Positions 1 through 8,415 of a stretch of DNA of 64,000 bases are shown piece by piece. Every line of letters starts with the position of its first letter. Position 1 is the first letter of the stretch. The stretch is from Mesorhizobium sp. B2-3-4. GTDB taxonomy: Bacteria > Pseudomonadota > Alphaproteobacteria > Rhizobiales > Rhizobiaceae. Below the pieces are notes generated by a model. The model did not search any database, had not been told where the DNA came from, and worked only from the letters and a program-made list of their open reading frames with translations. Where the stretch lies: contig NZ_VFVY01000024.1 of NCBI RefSeq assembly GCF_006442315.1, positions 1 through 64,000 of the forward strand, given 5' to 3'. Both the position numbers and the translations under genes were made by a program.

Positions 1-2
1 CA

Positions 3-726
3 CGGGCCGCGCTGACCCAGAAGCTTGCCGCCTTCGAGGCCAAGGGTTCCGACCAGATCGTCGTCGCCACCATCCCCCAGCCTCGACGGCGAGGAGATCG
101 AGCCTTACGCCAACCGGCTGTTCCGTTTCTGGAAGCTCGGCCAGGCCAAGGAAAACAACGGCGTGCTGCTACTGGTGGCGCCCAACGACCGCAAGATGCG
201 CATCGAGGTCGGCTACGGGCTGGAAGGCACGCTGACCGACCTGCACACCAAGCTGATCATCGAGAACGACATGGTGCCGGCTTTCCGTGCCGGCGATTTC
301 TCCGGCGGCATCTCGAAGGCCGTCGACGACATGGTCATGGTGCTGGAAGGCAACCCGGAGGAATTGGAGGCGCGCGGCAAGCGCAATCCGGCCGACAGCA
401 GCGCGCCCATGGATCCGATCGTCGCGGTTTTCCTGATCCTGTGGGCAACGATGTTCTTCGGCGGCCTGGCGATGGCCTTCCTGCCGCCGATGTTCGGCAC
501 AAAACTGTCGCCGGGCGTGTACAGATGGTTGGGCATGACGTTTCGCTATGGCCGCGGGCCGAGCGGCTCATCCGGCACCAGCGGCTGGACGACGGGATCG
601 TCGGGCGGCGGCTGGTCGTCGGGCAGTTCCGGGGGCGGCTGGTCCTCGGGGTCGAGTGGTGGCGGTGGCGGATTCTCGGGCGGCGGCGGTTCGTCCGGTG
701 GTGGCGGTTCTTCAGGAAGCTGGTGA
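3..726 (+). pseudogene. TPM-domain (YgcG-type) protein, 5' partial and frameshifted
   Basis: The gene begins before the window. Reading from base 3 gives RAALTQKLAAFEAKG...VVATIP, a typical TPM-domain stretch; the rest of the domain (SLDGEEIEPYANRLF, then NNGVLLLVAP and RIEVGYGLEGTLTD) lies in the next frame. The two halves join if one C is removed from the run of five C at 74-78, so there is a +1 frameshift there, either a real lesion or a sequence error. After the TPM domain comes one membrane segment (about bases 412-490) and a long Gly/Ser tail ending in W, the usual layout of YgcG-like proteins, which are exported or membrane-bound and of unclear role. It is followed 8 bases later by a second TPM gene, probably in the same operon. 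Confidence 0.85.
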
Positions 727-734
727 GACAGATC

Positions 735-1373
735 ATGGCAACACGACCGATCAGCCCGCAGGATCATGAGCGCATCGCCGCCGCGATCCGGGCCGCCGAG
801 GCGAAAACCGATGGCGAGATCTATTGCGTCGTGGCGCATGCCAGCGACGGCTATTTCGCTCCCGCCGCCATGATGGCGACGCTCGGCATGCTGATCGTCA
901 GCCTTGCCGTCGCCTATGGGCTGGAGGCCTGGTGGCTGACCATCCGGCTGCCGCATTTCGTGCTTGTCCAGTTGCTGGCGCTGGCTTGCGTGCTGGCGCT
1001 GCTGTGGGCTCTGCCCGGCCTGCGCATCCATATGGTGCCGCGCCGGTTGCGCTATCAGGCAGCGCACGCCAATGCGATCAAGCAGTTCCTCGCGCGCAAC
1101 GTCCACCGCACCACGGCGCGCACCGGCGTGCTGATCTTCGTCTCGATCGCCGAGCGTTTCGCCGAGGTGGTCGCCGATTCAGGCATCGACGCCAAGGTCG
1201 GCCAGCATGTCTGGGACGGGGTGGTGCGTGACCTTACCGCGCATGCCGGCGACGACCGGCTTGCCGATGGCTTCGTCAAGGCGATCGAGCAGGTCGGGGC
1301 GGTGCTTTCAGAGCATTTCCCGCTTACCACGGGCGATACCAACGAGCTGGACGACCATTTGGTCGAGATCTGA
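735..1373 (+). CDS. TPM-domain membrane protein (second YgcG-type gene)
   Basis: A 212-residue protein starting at the ATG 8 bases after the preceding TPM gene. An upstream in-frame extension to 441 only overlaps the neighbour and is not used. The N-terminus (SPQDHERIAAAIRAAEAKTDGEIY) is TPM-like, followed by two hydrophobic segments at about residues 45-63 and 75-95, and a C-terminal part with RTGVLIFVSIAERFAEVVAD that resembles the second half of the TPM fold. In rhizobia such two-gene TPM pairs, one with a Gly/Ser tail and one with internal membrane segments, are often found together; function is not established. The membrane segments appear inserted inside the TPM fold, which is the usual form of this second gene. 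No lesion is visible. Confidence 0.85.
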   Translation: MATRPISPQDHERIAAAIRAAEAKTDGEIYCVVAHASDGYFAPAAMMATLGMLIVSLAVAYGLEAWWLTIRLPHFVLVQLLALACVLALLWALPGLRIHMVPRRLRYQAAHANAIKQFLARNVHRTTARTGVLIFVSIAERFAEVVADSGIDAKVGQHVWDGVVRDLTAHAGDDRLADGFVKAIEQVGAVLSEHFPLTTGDTNELDDHLVEI

Positions 1374-1520
1374 GAGGCTGCCCGCGGGGCGGCTCCCGGT
1401 CCGGCTCCTTTCCAGGCAGGCTGTCCGATATCGCCGGCGCTGCGATCGGCTGTGAGAAAGCGGTCCGCCGGCCGCCCGGACTCTTGCAATCGGGCGATGC
1501 GGGTTTATGGTTAACAAATC

Positions 1521-2027
1521 ATGAATACGCTGACGATCGATATCCGGAAGGCAGACCCGCGCGATGCCGGTGCAATCGCGCAAGTGCATCTGGAGGCCTG
1601 GCGCGGCGCCTATAGCGGCATCATTCCGCACCGCACGCTGACATCGATGATCAACCGCCGTGGCACCGACTGGTGGGCGAATGCGATTCGGCGTGCCGCC
1701 ACAGTGCTGGTGGTCGAGATCGGCGGCACGATCGCCGGCTATGCGACGATCGGCAAGAACCGCGCCAAGGAGCTCAGGCAGCAGGGCGAAATCTACGAAT
1801 TGTACCTGCGTCCGGAATATCAGGGCATCGGGCTCGGCAGGCGGCTGTTCGCCGCCGCGCGGGCCCGGCTTGCCGACCACGGGCTGAAAGGCATGGTGGT
1901 GTGGGCGCTGGAGGACAACCAGAACGCACTCGCCTTCTATGCCGGGGCCGGCGGCCGCGACATTGCCGAAGGGGTCGAGATTTTCGAGCAGAAGGCGCTG
2001 AAGAAGGTCGCCTTCGTCTGGGAATGA
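1521..2027 (+). CDS. GNAT family N-acetyltransferase
   Basis: A 168-residue single-domain protein. The acetyl-CoA binding motif A is visible as LYLRPEYQGIGLGRRLF (Q-x-x-G-x-G) near residue 95, preceded by a beta strand (VVEIGGTIAGYATIG) and followed by VVWALEDNQNALAFYAGAGG, the standard GNAT motif B with the conserved N and Y. The family transfers an acetyl group from acetyl-CoA to an amine; the substrate cannot be told from sequence. There is no convincing Shine-Dalgarno before the ATG (TTAACAAATC precedes it), so the start is supported mainly by the fit to the family's N-terminus (IDIRKADPRDAGAIAQVH). It stands alone between the TPM pair and ppa. Confidence 0.88.
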   Translation: MNTLTIDIRKADPRDAGAIAQVHLEAWRGAYSGIIPHRTLTSMINRRGTDWWANAIRRAATVLVVEIGGTIAGYATIGKNRAKELRQQGEIYELYLRPEYQGIGLGRRLFAAARARLADHGLKGMVVWALEDNQNALAFYAGAGGRDIAEGVEIFEQKALKKVAFVWE

Positions 2028-2205
2028 CCTCTGAGGGATAAGCTCAGCGTATCCCTGTGAAATCACGACGCTGAAACATCTTGTGCCGATGATTGAACGC
2101 GCCGGACGCCGTCGCGTCCAGCCTTGTGCATGCAAGCACCATTCGCCGCATTGCACCATTTTGCGCCGCCCGCTATCTCCTGCCAATCGAGAGAGGGACA
2201 AAGCC

Positions 2206-2739
2206 ATGCGCATCGAAGCCATAGCCACTGGAAAGAATCCGCCTGAGGACGTCAACGTCATCATCGAGGTGCCGATCGGCGGCGAGCCGATCAAGTACGA
2301 GATGGACAAGGAGGCCGGCACGCTGTTCGTCGACCGCTTCCTGCACACCTCGATGCGCTACCCCGGCAATTACGGCTTCGTGCCGCACACGCTGTCGGGC
2401 GATGGCGACCCGATCGACGTGCTGGTCTGCAACACCCGCGCGCTGGTGCCGGGTTGCGTCATCAACGTCCGGCCGATCGGCGTCCTGATCATGGAAGACA
2501 ATGCCGGCCAGGACGAGAAGGTCATCGCGGTGCCGTCACCGAAGCTGACCTTGCGCTACGAGAACGTCACCGAATACACCCACCTGCCCGAGATCACGCG
2601 CCAGCAGGTGCAGCACTTCTTCGAGCACTACAAGGATCTCGAGCCCGGCAAATGGGTCAAGATCGAGGGCTGGCACGATTCCAAATACGCCAAGAAGATG
2701 ATCATGGACGCGGTCGATCGGGCGAAGGCCAGCAAATAG
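2206..2739 (+). CDS. ppa: Inorganic pyrophosphatase
   Basis: A 177-residue family I soluble pyrophosphatase, the normal bacterial length, hydrolysing PPi to two phosphates in the cytoplasm and so pulling biosynthetic reactions forward. The signature D-x-D-P-x-D is present as DGDPID with Asp66, Asp68 and Asp71, matching the metal-binding residues of the E. coli enzyme; FVDRFLHTSMRYPGNYGF and the C-terminal HDSKYAKK also fit. The ATG at 2206 has GAGAGGGA 8-15 bases upstream; the longer reading frame back to 2083 is rejected because it adds a 41-residue Cys/His/Arg-rich piece not found in the family. It has its own upstream region of about 180 bases. The next gene is convergent and only 9 bases away. 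Confidence 0.97.
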   Translation: MRIEAIATGKNPPEDVNVIIEVPIGGEPIKYEMDKEAGTLFVDRFLHTSMRYPGNYGFVPHTLSGDGDPIDVLVCNTRALVPGCVINVRPIGVLIMEDNAGQDEKVIAVPSPKLTLRYENVTEYTHLPEITRQQVQHFFEHYKDLEPGKWVKIEGWHDSKYAKKMIMDAVDRAKASK

Positions 2740-2748
2740 CCTAGGCGC

Positions 2749-3342
2749 TCAGTTGTCGACCCGGCCGAAAGCCGGCACGTTGCCGATCACCATGCGCTTG
2801 TCCTTGCCGCAGACGAAGCTTTTGGCCTTCTCATCGGCGATCTTGCGTGCCTGATCGTTGGCGGCGGGGTTGCCGGTGGCCAGAACCAGGCCGACGGTGC
2901 AGCCTTCACGGGCGTCCATCTGGGCGACCTTGGCGACGAGCAGAACCTCGGTCTGGCTGGTCCCGTCCTCGGGATTGCTGATCGAGCGGCGGTGGATGAC
3001 CGCGAACGGCACGGCTTTGTCGCCTGACGTTTCGATGCGCCATTCGACCTTGGCCGCCGACGAGTTGAAGCCCGAAAAGCTCTCCCAGGCCGACGTCATG
3101 TCGCCGCCGGGCGGAAAACCGTAGAACAGCGATTCACGGGCATCGTCATAGCCGATCAGCACGGGATAGCCGCGATAGCCCGAGCAGGCGAGATCGGCCC
3201 AGTCGCCATCGCCCTCTTGCGCCTGCGCATAGGTCACGCAGTCTTTCTTGGAGTCGAGGTCGGTGTAGGCGCTGGATATCTCACCGGCATGCGCCGCCTG
3301 GCAGAGGCCGGCGAGGGTGAGCGGAATCAACAGGCTGCGCAT
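2749..3342 (-). CDS. Secreted protein of unknown function
   Basis: A 197-residue protein with a clear signal peptide (MRSLLIPLTLAGLCQAAHA, cleavage likely after residue 19), so probably periplasmic. The mature part has a Cys near residue 35 and others near 53, 148 and 177, which could form disulfides. It contains RGYPVLIGYDDARESLFYGFPPG and later EGCTVGLVLATGNPAANDQARKIAD, a form I have seen in uncharacterised rhizobial proteins but cannot assign to a named family. It is transcribed toward ppa and its stop lies 9 bases from the ppa stop. The gene upstream on the same strand (TetR) is separated by 44 bases, so co-transcription is possible. Function unknown. Confidence 0.8.
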   Translation of the reverse strand: MRSLLIPLTLAGLCQAAHAGEISSAYTDLDSKKDCVTYAQAQEGDGDWADLACSGYRGYPVLIGYDDARESLFYGFPPGGDMTSAWESFSGFNSSAAKVEWRIETSGDKAVPFAVIHRRSISNPEDGTSQTEVLLVAKVAQMDAREGCTVGLVLATGNPAANDQARKIADEKAKSFVCGKDKRMVIGNVPAFGRVDN

Positions 3343-3386
3343 CGCGGACGTCTCCGTTGGAGGTCGTCCCAGCCTATCGCCAATGG

Positions 3387-4001
3387 CTATTTCTTCAAGC
3401 TCGCTTCGATCAGCAGGTCGGCGTTGAGCGCCACCGACCGCGCGGGCCCGCCGAGGCCGAACAACTGGCCGCTGATATAGGCGCCTTCGATGAGCAGCAG
3501 CAGCCCGTCGCCCAGCGTGTCGGCGTCGGCGGCGCCCATCGCGGCGGCCAGGGCACGCAGCCGGCGGCGCAGTTCCTGTTTGTTGTCTTCGCTCACCACG
3601 CGCGCCGGATGGCCGCGCTCGGGGTATTCGACCGCCGCATTGGTCATGCCGCAGCCGCGATAATCGGGTTGCTGGGTGCGCTTGCCGATGCGGGTCAGGA
3701 AGGCGCGGATCTGTGCGCGGGGATCGCCCGGATGCGCGTCCACGGCTTCATCGAAGCGCTGCCAGAACTCCAGATCGTATCGCCTGAGATAGGAAGCGGC
3801 CAGTTCGTCCTTGGAAGGAAAACTGCGGTAGAGACTGGGCTTGGTGACGCCGGCGCGCCTGACGATCTCGTCGACGCCGATCGCCCTGATGCCTTCGCGA
3901 TAGAAAAGGTCGCGTGCCACATCGAGGATCTTGTCGGCTGCCTTCGGAGGCGAGGCAGGGGCCCCGCTCAGCGACGCTTCAATATTTTTGTCCGATGACA
4001 T
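3387..4001 (-). CDS. TetR/AcrR family transcriptional regulator
   Basis: A 204-residue repressor. The N-terminal TetR helix-turn-helix is clear: ILDVARDLFYREGIRAIGVD, then EIVRRAGVTKPSLYRSFPSKDELAASYL (residues about 24-72). The C-terminal domain has CGMTNAAVEYPERGHPARVV, a form common in TetR regulators of drug efflux pumps. It is divergent from an MFS transporter gene, 78 bases away, and the gap carries two copies of one operator in inverted orientation, so it very likely represses both its own gene and the transporter. The inducing ligand is unknown. The start is the ATG at 4001; only weak Shine-Dalgarno (AAGGAA region read on the minus strand) is seen. Confidence 0.92.
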   Translation of the reverse strand: MSSDKNIEASLSGAPASPPKAADKILDVARDLFYREGIRAIGVDEIVRRAGVTKPSLYRSFPSKDELAASYLRRYDLEFWQRFDEAVDAHPGDPRAQIRAFLTRIGKRTQQPDYRGCGMTNAAVEYPERGHPARVVSEDNKQELRRRLRALAAAMGAADADTLGDGLLLLIEGAYISGQLFGLGGPARSVALNADLLIEASLKK

Positions 4002-4014
4002 TCAAGGAACTCGC

Positions 4015-4044
4015 TTGACAATGTTACTGACCGGTACGTATGTG
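4015..4044 (+). promoter_or_regulatory. Probable promoter of the MFS gene
   Basis: TTGACA at 4015-4020 is a consensus -35 box. At 18 bases' spacing TATGTG (4039-4044) could serve as the -10. The first operator arm (4021-4039) fills the spacer, so a bound repressor would block RNA polymerase directly. Confidence 0.55.
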
Positions 4045-4081
4045 TGGCGTCATTCCATTGCAACGTACCGGTCAGTAACAT
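4021..4081. promoter_or_regulatory. Duplicated TetR operator (19-bp perfect inverted arms)
   Basis: ATGTTACTGACCGGTACGT at 4021-4039 is repeated as its exact reverse complement at 4063-4081, with 23 bases between. Each arm has its own near-palindromic core around ACCGGT, as expected for a TetR dimer site, so this is best read as two operators in opposite orientation. One lies in the promoter spacer; the other runs over the MFS start codon (ATG at 4080). The matching regulator is presumably the adjacent TetR gene. Confidence 0.85.
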
Positions 4082-5363
4082 GGTAGCTCAATCACGTCCC
4101 TTTGGCCAGCGCTACGCATTCGTCGTGGTCGGCGTCATCTTCCTCTGCCTGCTGGTCGCGGCCGGCCTGCGCTCCGCTCCGGCCGTCATCATGCTGCCGC
4201 TCGAAAACAGCTTTGGCTGGCGGCGCGATGTCATTTCGCTGGCCGCGGGCGTCGGCATCCTGCTCTATGGCCTGACCGGTCCGTTCGCCGCCGCGCTGAT
4301 GGAGCGCATCGGACTGCGCCGCACGGTGATCGCCTCGCTCGTGGTGATGTCGGGCTCGACCGCGCTCAGCCTCCTGATGACCAAGCCCTGGCATCTGTTC
4401 ATCACCTGGGGCGTGTTTTCCGGCATCGGTTCGGGCGCCGTCGCCAGCGTGCTCGGCGCCACCATCGTCAACCGCTGGTTCAAGACCAATCGCGGCCTGG
4501 TCATGGGGCTGATGTCGGCCTCCAGCGCCTCGGGCATGCTGGTGTTCCTCCCGTTGATCGCCGCTTTGGCGCAGTCTGGCGGATGGCAGCCGGTGGTCAT
4601 CGCGGTTTCCATCTCCACCGCCGCCCTGGTTCCGCTGGTCTGGCTGCTGGTGCCCGAGCGTCCGGCCTCCATCGGCATGGTGCGCTACGGCGCCGCGGCC
4701 GACGACGTGCCGCCGGTCTCGCCGGCCTCGCAAGGCAATTTCCTGGCGCATACGCTGAACACGCTGCGCCGCGCCGCCGGTACGCGCGTATTCTGGTATC
4801 TGTTCGCCACCTTCTTCGTCTGCGGCTTCACCACCAATGGCCTTGTCGGCACGCATCTGATCGCGTTTTGCGGCGACATGGGCATCGGCGAGGTGCAGGC
4901 CGCCGGGCTGCTGTCGATGATGGGCATTTTCGACCTGATCGGCACGACGCTGTCCGGCTGGCTCACCGACCGTTTCGATCCGCGCAAGCTGCTCGGCGTC
5001 TACTATGCGGTGCGCGGCCTGTCGCTGATCTATCTGCCCTATTCCGGCTTTTCGGCAACCAGCCTGATCATCTTTGCCGTGCTCTATGGCCTCGACTGGA
5101 TCGCCACGGTGCCGCCGACGCTGCGCCTCGCCAACGAGGCGTTCGGCGACCGTAGCGGGCCGATCGTGTTCGGCTGGATCGTCGCCGGGCACCAGGTTGG
5201 TGCCGCCGCTGCCGCCGCCTTCGGCGGCACCATGCGCGAACTGCAGGGCAATTACGAACTGGCCTTCATGATTGCCGGCATGACGGCGATCGCCGCGGCC
5301 TGTATCTCGCTTCTGATCAACACCAGCCGGCCGGCTTTCGACCCCGAACCCCAGGCTGCTTGA
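4080..5363 (+). CDS. MFS transporter, probable efflux
   Basis: A 427-residue integral membrane protein with about twelve hydrophobic segments and the major-facilitator loop signature in the 2-3 loop (GPFAAALMERIGLRRTVIAS) and again in the second half (GWLTDRFDPRKLLGVYYAVRG). The start is set at the ATG at 4080, just before the first membrane segment; a GTG at 4044 would add 12 residues and lies inside the likely -10 region. No Shine-Dalgarno is visible before 4080 because the second operator arm occupies that place. The divergent TetR gene and shared operators suggest an inducible exporter of a toxic compound, but the substrate is unknown. Some family members of this form (monocarboxylate/oxalate-type) are importers, so direction is inferred only from the TetR. 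Confidence 0.88.
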   Translation: MVAQSRPFGQRYAFVVVGVIFLCLLVAAGLRSAPAVIMLPLENSFGWRRDVISLAAGVGILLYGLTGPFAAALMERIGLRRTVIASLVVMSGSTALSLLMTKPWHLFITWGVFSGIGSGAVASVLGATIVNRWFKTNRGLVMGLMSASSASGMLVFLPLIAALAQSGGWQPVVIAVSISTAALVPLVWLLVPERPASIGMVRYGAAADDVPPVSPASQGNFLAHTLNTLRRAAGTRVFWYLFATFFVCGFTTNGLVGTHLIAFCGDMGIGEVQAAGLLSMMGIFDLIGTTLSGWLTDRFDPRKLLGVYYAVRGLSLIYLPYSGFSATSLIIFAVLYGLDWIATVPPTLRLANEAFGDRSGPIVFGWIVAGHQVGAAAAAAFGGTMRELQGNYELAFMIAGMTAIAAACISLLINTSRPAFDPEPQAA

Positions 5364-5410
5364 AGCGCGACGGCTCAACAACGAAAAGGTTTTCTGAGGA
5401 TGCCGCGGGA

Positions 5411-5692
5411 TCAGTCGGGGTAGCAGACCATCGGAATATTGGGCCAAACCGCCGTATCGCAGTTGGCGCTGGCCTGTCTCTGCTTGAAGGCTGTGCTCAC
5501 CGGCCCGGTCACCACCGGGTCGACGCCGTCGGGCGCGTCGGCGTAAACCTGCTGTGCCGATACCGCGTCGGCCGGCAGGACAGGCCGCGCTTCATTCAGC
5601 GTCGCGGCCGACTGCGCGGCGTTGGCCGCCAGCAGCATGGCAAAAGCCGCGGAAGCGATAAGCGGCCAAAATCGGTTGAGTCTATCGGTCAT
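5411..5692 (-). CDS. Small exported protein, unknown function
   Basis: A 93-residue protein starting at the ATG (5692) for MTDRLNRFWPLIASAAFAM; the frame runs back to 5746 but the extra residues would push the signal sequence inside. Residues 8-27 are hydrophobic and end in ANAAQSAA, a good signal-peptidase I site, so the mature protein is about 65 residues and periplasmic. The C-terminus holds two Cys (SANCDTAVWPNIPMVCYPD) that probably form a disulfide. Similar short rhizobial proteins ending in a CYP-type motif are known only as hypothetical. It is convergent with the MFS gene (47 bases between stops) and divergent from typA. Function unknown. Confidence 0.7.
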   Translation of the reverse strand: MTDRLNRFWPLIASAAFAMLLAANAAQSAATLNEARPVLPADAVSAQQVYADAPDGVDPVVTGPVSTAFKQRQASANCDTAVWPNIPMVCYPD

Positions 5693-5797
5693 GACGGTCG
5701 AACTGCCCGGGCCTCGAAAGGTTCCCGCCTTGGTTAACAAAATCATTTCACACCGAGACCGTTAAGATTTGATGAGTATTTGGTGTCGCGCCTCCCC

Positions 5798-5813
5798 TTT
5801 CGCAACTGCGAAA
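5798..5813. promoter_or_regulatory. 16-bp palindrome upstream of typA
   Basis: TTTCGCA-AC-TGCGAAA is a perfect inverted repeat with 7-base arms, 75 bases before the typA start. It has no T-tract so it does not look like a terminator; it may be a regulator site. No regulator can be assigned. Confidence 0.4.
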
Positions 5814-5888
5814 AACCCTGTATGAGCCGCGCAACCGAAAGAGGCAGCGCCTTTGGCCTGCTGCCTGCAACGCTTCCGAGACCAGACC

Positions 5889-7718
5889 ATGAACCTCCGC
5901 AATATCGCGATCATCGCGCACGTCGACCATGGAAAGACCACCCTGGTCGACCAGCTTTTGAAACAATCCGGCTCCTTCCGCGACAACCAGCGCGTCGCCG
6001 AGCGCGCCATGGATTCCAACGACCTCGAAAAGGAACGCGGCATCACCATTCTTGCCAAGGCGACCTCGGTCGACTGGAAGGATACCCGCATCAACATCGT
6101 CGACACGCCCGGTCACGCCGATTTCGGCGGTGAGGTCGAGCGCATCCTGTCGATGGTGGATTCGGCCATCGTGCTGGTCGATGCCGCCGAAGGGCCGATG
6201 CCGCAGACCAAGTTCGTCGTCGGCAAGGCGCTCAAGGTCGGCCTGAAGCCGATCGTCGTCATCAACAAGATCGACCGGCCGGACGCGCGCCATGTCGAGG
6301 TGGTCAACGAGGTGTTCGACCTGTTCGCCGCGCTCGACGCCACCGACGAGCAGCTCGATTTCCCGATCCTGTATGGTTCGGGCCGCGACGGCTGGGTGTC
6401 TGAAAACCCCGAAGGCCCCAAGGACCAGCAGCTCGCGCCACTGTTCGACCTCATCGTCAAGCATGTGCCGGCGCCGACCGTTCATCCCGGCCCGTTCCGC
6501 ATGATCGGCACCATCCTGGAGGCCAACCCGTTCCTCGGCCGCATCATCACCGGCCGCATCGAGAGCGGCACGCTGAAGGCCAACCAGGCCGTCAAGGTGC
6601 TGCACCATGACGGCACCCAGATCGAAACCGGCCGCGTCTCCAAGATCCTCGCTTTCCGCGGCCTCGAGCGGCAGCCGATCGACGAGGCGCAGGCGGGCGA
6701 CATCGTCGCCATCGCCGGCCTGTCCAAGGGCACCGTCGCCGACACGTTCTGCGACCCGGCGGTGAGCGAACCGCTGCATGCGCAGCCGATCGATCCGCCG
6801 ACGGTGACGATGTCGTTCCTGGTCAATGACAGCCCGCTCGCCGGCACCGAAGGCGACAAGGTGACGAGCCGCGTCATTCGCGACCGCCTGTTGCGCGAGG
6901 CTGAAGGCAATGTCGCGCTGAAGATCGAGGAATCGCCGGAGAAGGATTCGTTCTTCGTCTCGGGCCGCGGCGAATTGCAGCTCGCCGTCCTGATCGAGAC
7001 CATGCGCCGCGAAGGCTTCGAGATCGCCGTGTCGCGTCCGCGCGTCGTCATGCAGAAGGGCGAGAACGGCGAATTGCTGGAGCCGGTCGAGGAAGTCGTC
7101 ATCGACGTCGACGAGGAGCATGCCGGCGTCGTCGTGCAGAAAATGTCGGAACGCAAGGCCGAGATGGTCGAGCTGCGTCCCTCCGGCGGCAATCGCCAGC
7201 GGCTGGTCTTCCATGCCCCGACGCGCGGCCTGATCGGTTACCAGTCGGAACTGTTGACCGACACGCGCGGCACCGCAGTGATGAACCGGCTGTTTCATGC
7301 CTACGAGCCCTACAAGGGCGAACTGGCCGGCCGCACCAATGGCGTTCTGATCTCCAACGAGCAGGGCGAGTCCGTTGCCTACGCCATGTGGAACCTGGAA
7401 GACCGTGGCCCGATGGTCATCGATCCCGGCGTCAAGGTCTATCAGGGCATGATCATCGGCATCCACTCCAGGGACAACGACCTCGAAGTCAACGTGCTGA
7501 AGGGCAAGAAGCTGACCAACATCCGTGCCGCCGGCAAGGACGAGGCGGTCAAGCTCACCCCGCCGATCCGCATGACACTGGAACGCGCGCTGGCCTGGAT
7601 CCAGGACGACGAGCTGGTCGAGGTAACGCCCAAGACCATCCGCCTGCGCAAGCTCTATCTCGACCCCAACGAGCGCAAGCGCTTCGAGAAGTCGTCCAAG
7701 GCGGTCGGCGCCGCGTAA
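5889..7718 (+). CDS. typA: Ribosome-associated translational GTPase TypA/BipA
   Basis: A 609-residue translational GTPase, full family length. GTP-binding motifs are all present: G1 AHVDHGKTT (from about residue 10), G2 with ERGIT, G3 DTPGHADFGGEVERIL, G4 NKID. Later parts fit EF-G-like domains III and V and the TypA-specific C-terminal domain (ERALAWIQDDELVEVTPKTIRLRK). The family acts on the ribosome, helping large-subunit assembly and growth under stress such as cold. The start at 5889 (MNLRNIAIIAHVDHG) is chosen over the frame start at 5853 because it matches family N-termini; no strong Shine-Dalgarno is seen. The gene is monocistronic, followed by a good terminator hairpin. Confidence 0.97.
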   Translation: MNLRNIAIIAHVDHGKTTLVDQLLKQSGSFRDNQRVAERAMDSNDLEKERGITILAKATSVDWKDTRINIVDTPGHADFGGEVERILSMVDSAIVLVDAAEGPMPQTKFVVGKALKVGLKPIVVINKIDRPDARHVEVVNEVFDLFAALDATDEQLDFPILYGSGRDGWVSENPEGPKDQQLAPLFDLIVKHVPAPTVHPGPFRMIGTILEANPFLGRIITGRIESGTLKANQAVKVLHHDGTQIETGRVSKILAFRGLERQPIDEAQAGDIVAIAGLSKGTVADTFCDPAVSEPLHAQPIDPPTVTMSFLVNDSPLAGTEGDKVTSRVIRDRLLREAEGNVALKIEESPEKDSFFVSGRGELQLAVLIETMRREGFEIAVSRPRVVMQKGENGELLEPVEEVVIDVDEEHAGVVVQKMSERKAEMVELRPSGGNRQRLVFHAPTRGLIGYQSELLTDTRGTAVMNRLFHAYEPYKGELAGRTNGVLISNEQGESVAYAMWNLEDRGPMVIDPGVKVYQGMIIGIHSRDNDLEVNVLKGKKLTNIRAAGKDEAVKLTPPIRMTLERALAWIQDDELVEVTPKTIRLRKLYLDPNERKRFEKSSKAVGAA

Positions 7719-7740
7719 TTTTATCTTCTTCGGATTGAGG

Positions 7741-7770
7741 AGGGGCGGGGCACATCGGTGCCTCGCCCCT
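7741..7770 (+). terminator. Terminator hairpin after typA (bidirectional)
   Basis: Arms AGGGGCGGGGCA (7741-7752) and TGCCTCGCCCCT (7759-7770) pair over 12 bases with one G-U, loop CATCGG. A pyrimidine-rich tail (TCTCATTTATCC) follows. It lies between the convergent typA and DUF1062 genes. Confidence 0.75.
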
Positions 7771-7776
7771 TCTCAT

Positions 7777-8403
7777 TTATCCTCCGGCGGCCAGCATGAT
7801 GGCCTGACGATCCGGTTCGCCGGCAAGATCGATGCGGAGCGTCGTCCCCTCACGGGCAGGCTTGCGGAGGGCTTTGCTTCCCTCGGGGTCAACGACCAGC
7901 AAACGTCGCTCCTCCAGCGCCTGGAGCCGTGATCGCGAAATACCGAGCTCGCCGGCCAGCAAGCGGTCGAGCCGGAGCGCTGTCGGCATGTCGAGCCCAA
8001 GCCGCAATTCCAGTGCCGTGGCGGCGTCATTGGCCTCGCCGGTCACCTGCTTGCGCACGGCGACCTCCGAAAACTCCTCGACGCGCCCCACATGGTTGCG
8101 CAGGGCTGTGATGTCGAAGGCGTGGCGCCGTGCCAGACCCGGATCGTTGCTTTCAAGCGCCGCCAGCAGCGCCGGCTCGATGTCGCGGCGGTTGCAGCGC
8201 TCGAAAATGCCGAAATTCCAGGAATTGTCGCAGTCGATGCAGCGATAGATCAACCAGACGTCTATGCGCTTGCCATTGGCGTTGACGCGGAATTTCCCGC
8301 TGCAGCGATAGGCTTTCAGGGTGCCGCAGCGATTGCAGTTGATCAGCGGGCGTGGTGTGATTTCAGGCGCGATCGTCCACTGGACGCGCAGGATGGAAGA
8401 CAT
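7777..8403 (-). CDS. DUF1062 family protein
   Basis: A 208-residue protein recognised as DUF1062 from its N-terminal double Cys pair: INCNRCG (Cys23, Cys26) and YRCIDCDNSWNF (Cys55, Cys58), which together look like a zinc ribbon, followed by a helical C-terminal half with GISRSRLQALEERRLL near residue 155 that resembles a small S4-like or helix-turn-helix element. Members are soluble and of unknown function; a zinc ribbon next to a possible nucleic-acid-binding helix suggests RNA or DNA contact, but that is inference. The Shine-Dalgarno (GGAAGGA, read on the minus strand just upstream of 8403) overlaps one arm of a palindrome, so translation may be controlled there. It is convergent with typA. 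Confidence 0.85.
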   Translation of the reverse strand: MSSILRVQWTIAPEITPRPLINCNRCGTLKAYRCSGKFRVNANGKRIDVWLIYRCIDCDNSWNFGIFERCNRRDIEPALLAALESNDPGLARRHAFDITALRNHVGRVEEFSEVAVRKQVTGEANDAATALELRLGLDMPTALRLDRLLAGELGISRSRLQALEERRLLVVDPEGSKALRKPAREGTTLRIDLAGEPDRQAIMLAAGG

Positions 8404-8415
8404 GCCGGGTAGGTC

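Noticed and set aside
1374..1520. Possible gene in the 147-base gap after the second TPM gene
   Set aside because: No start with ribosome binding site and no conserved-looking frame.
5748..7466. 572-codon frame antisense to typA
   Set aside because: Composition is that of an antisense shadow; typA itself has all GTPase motifs.
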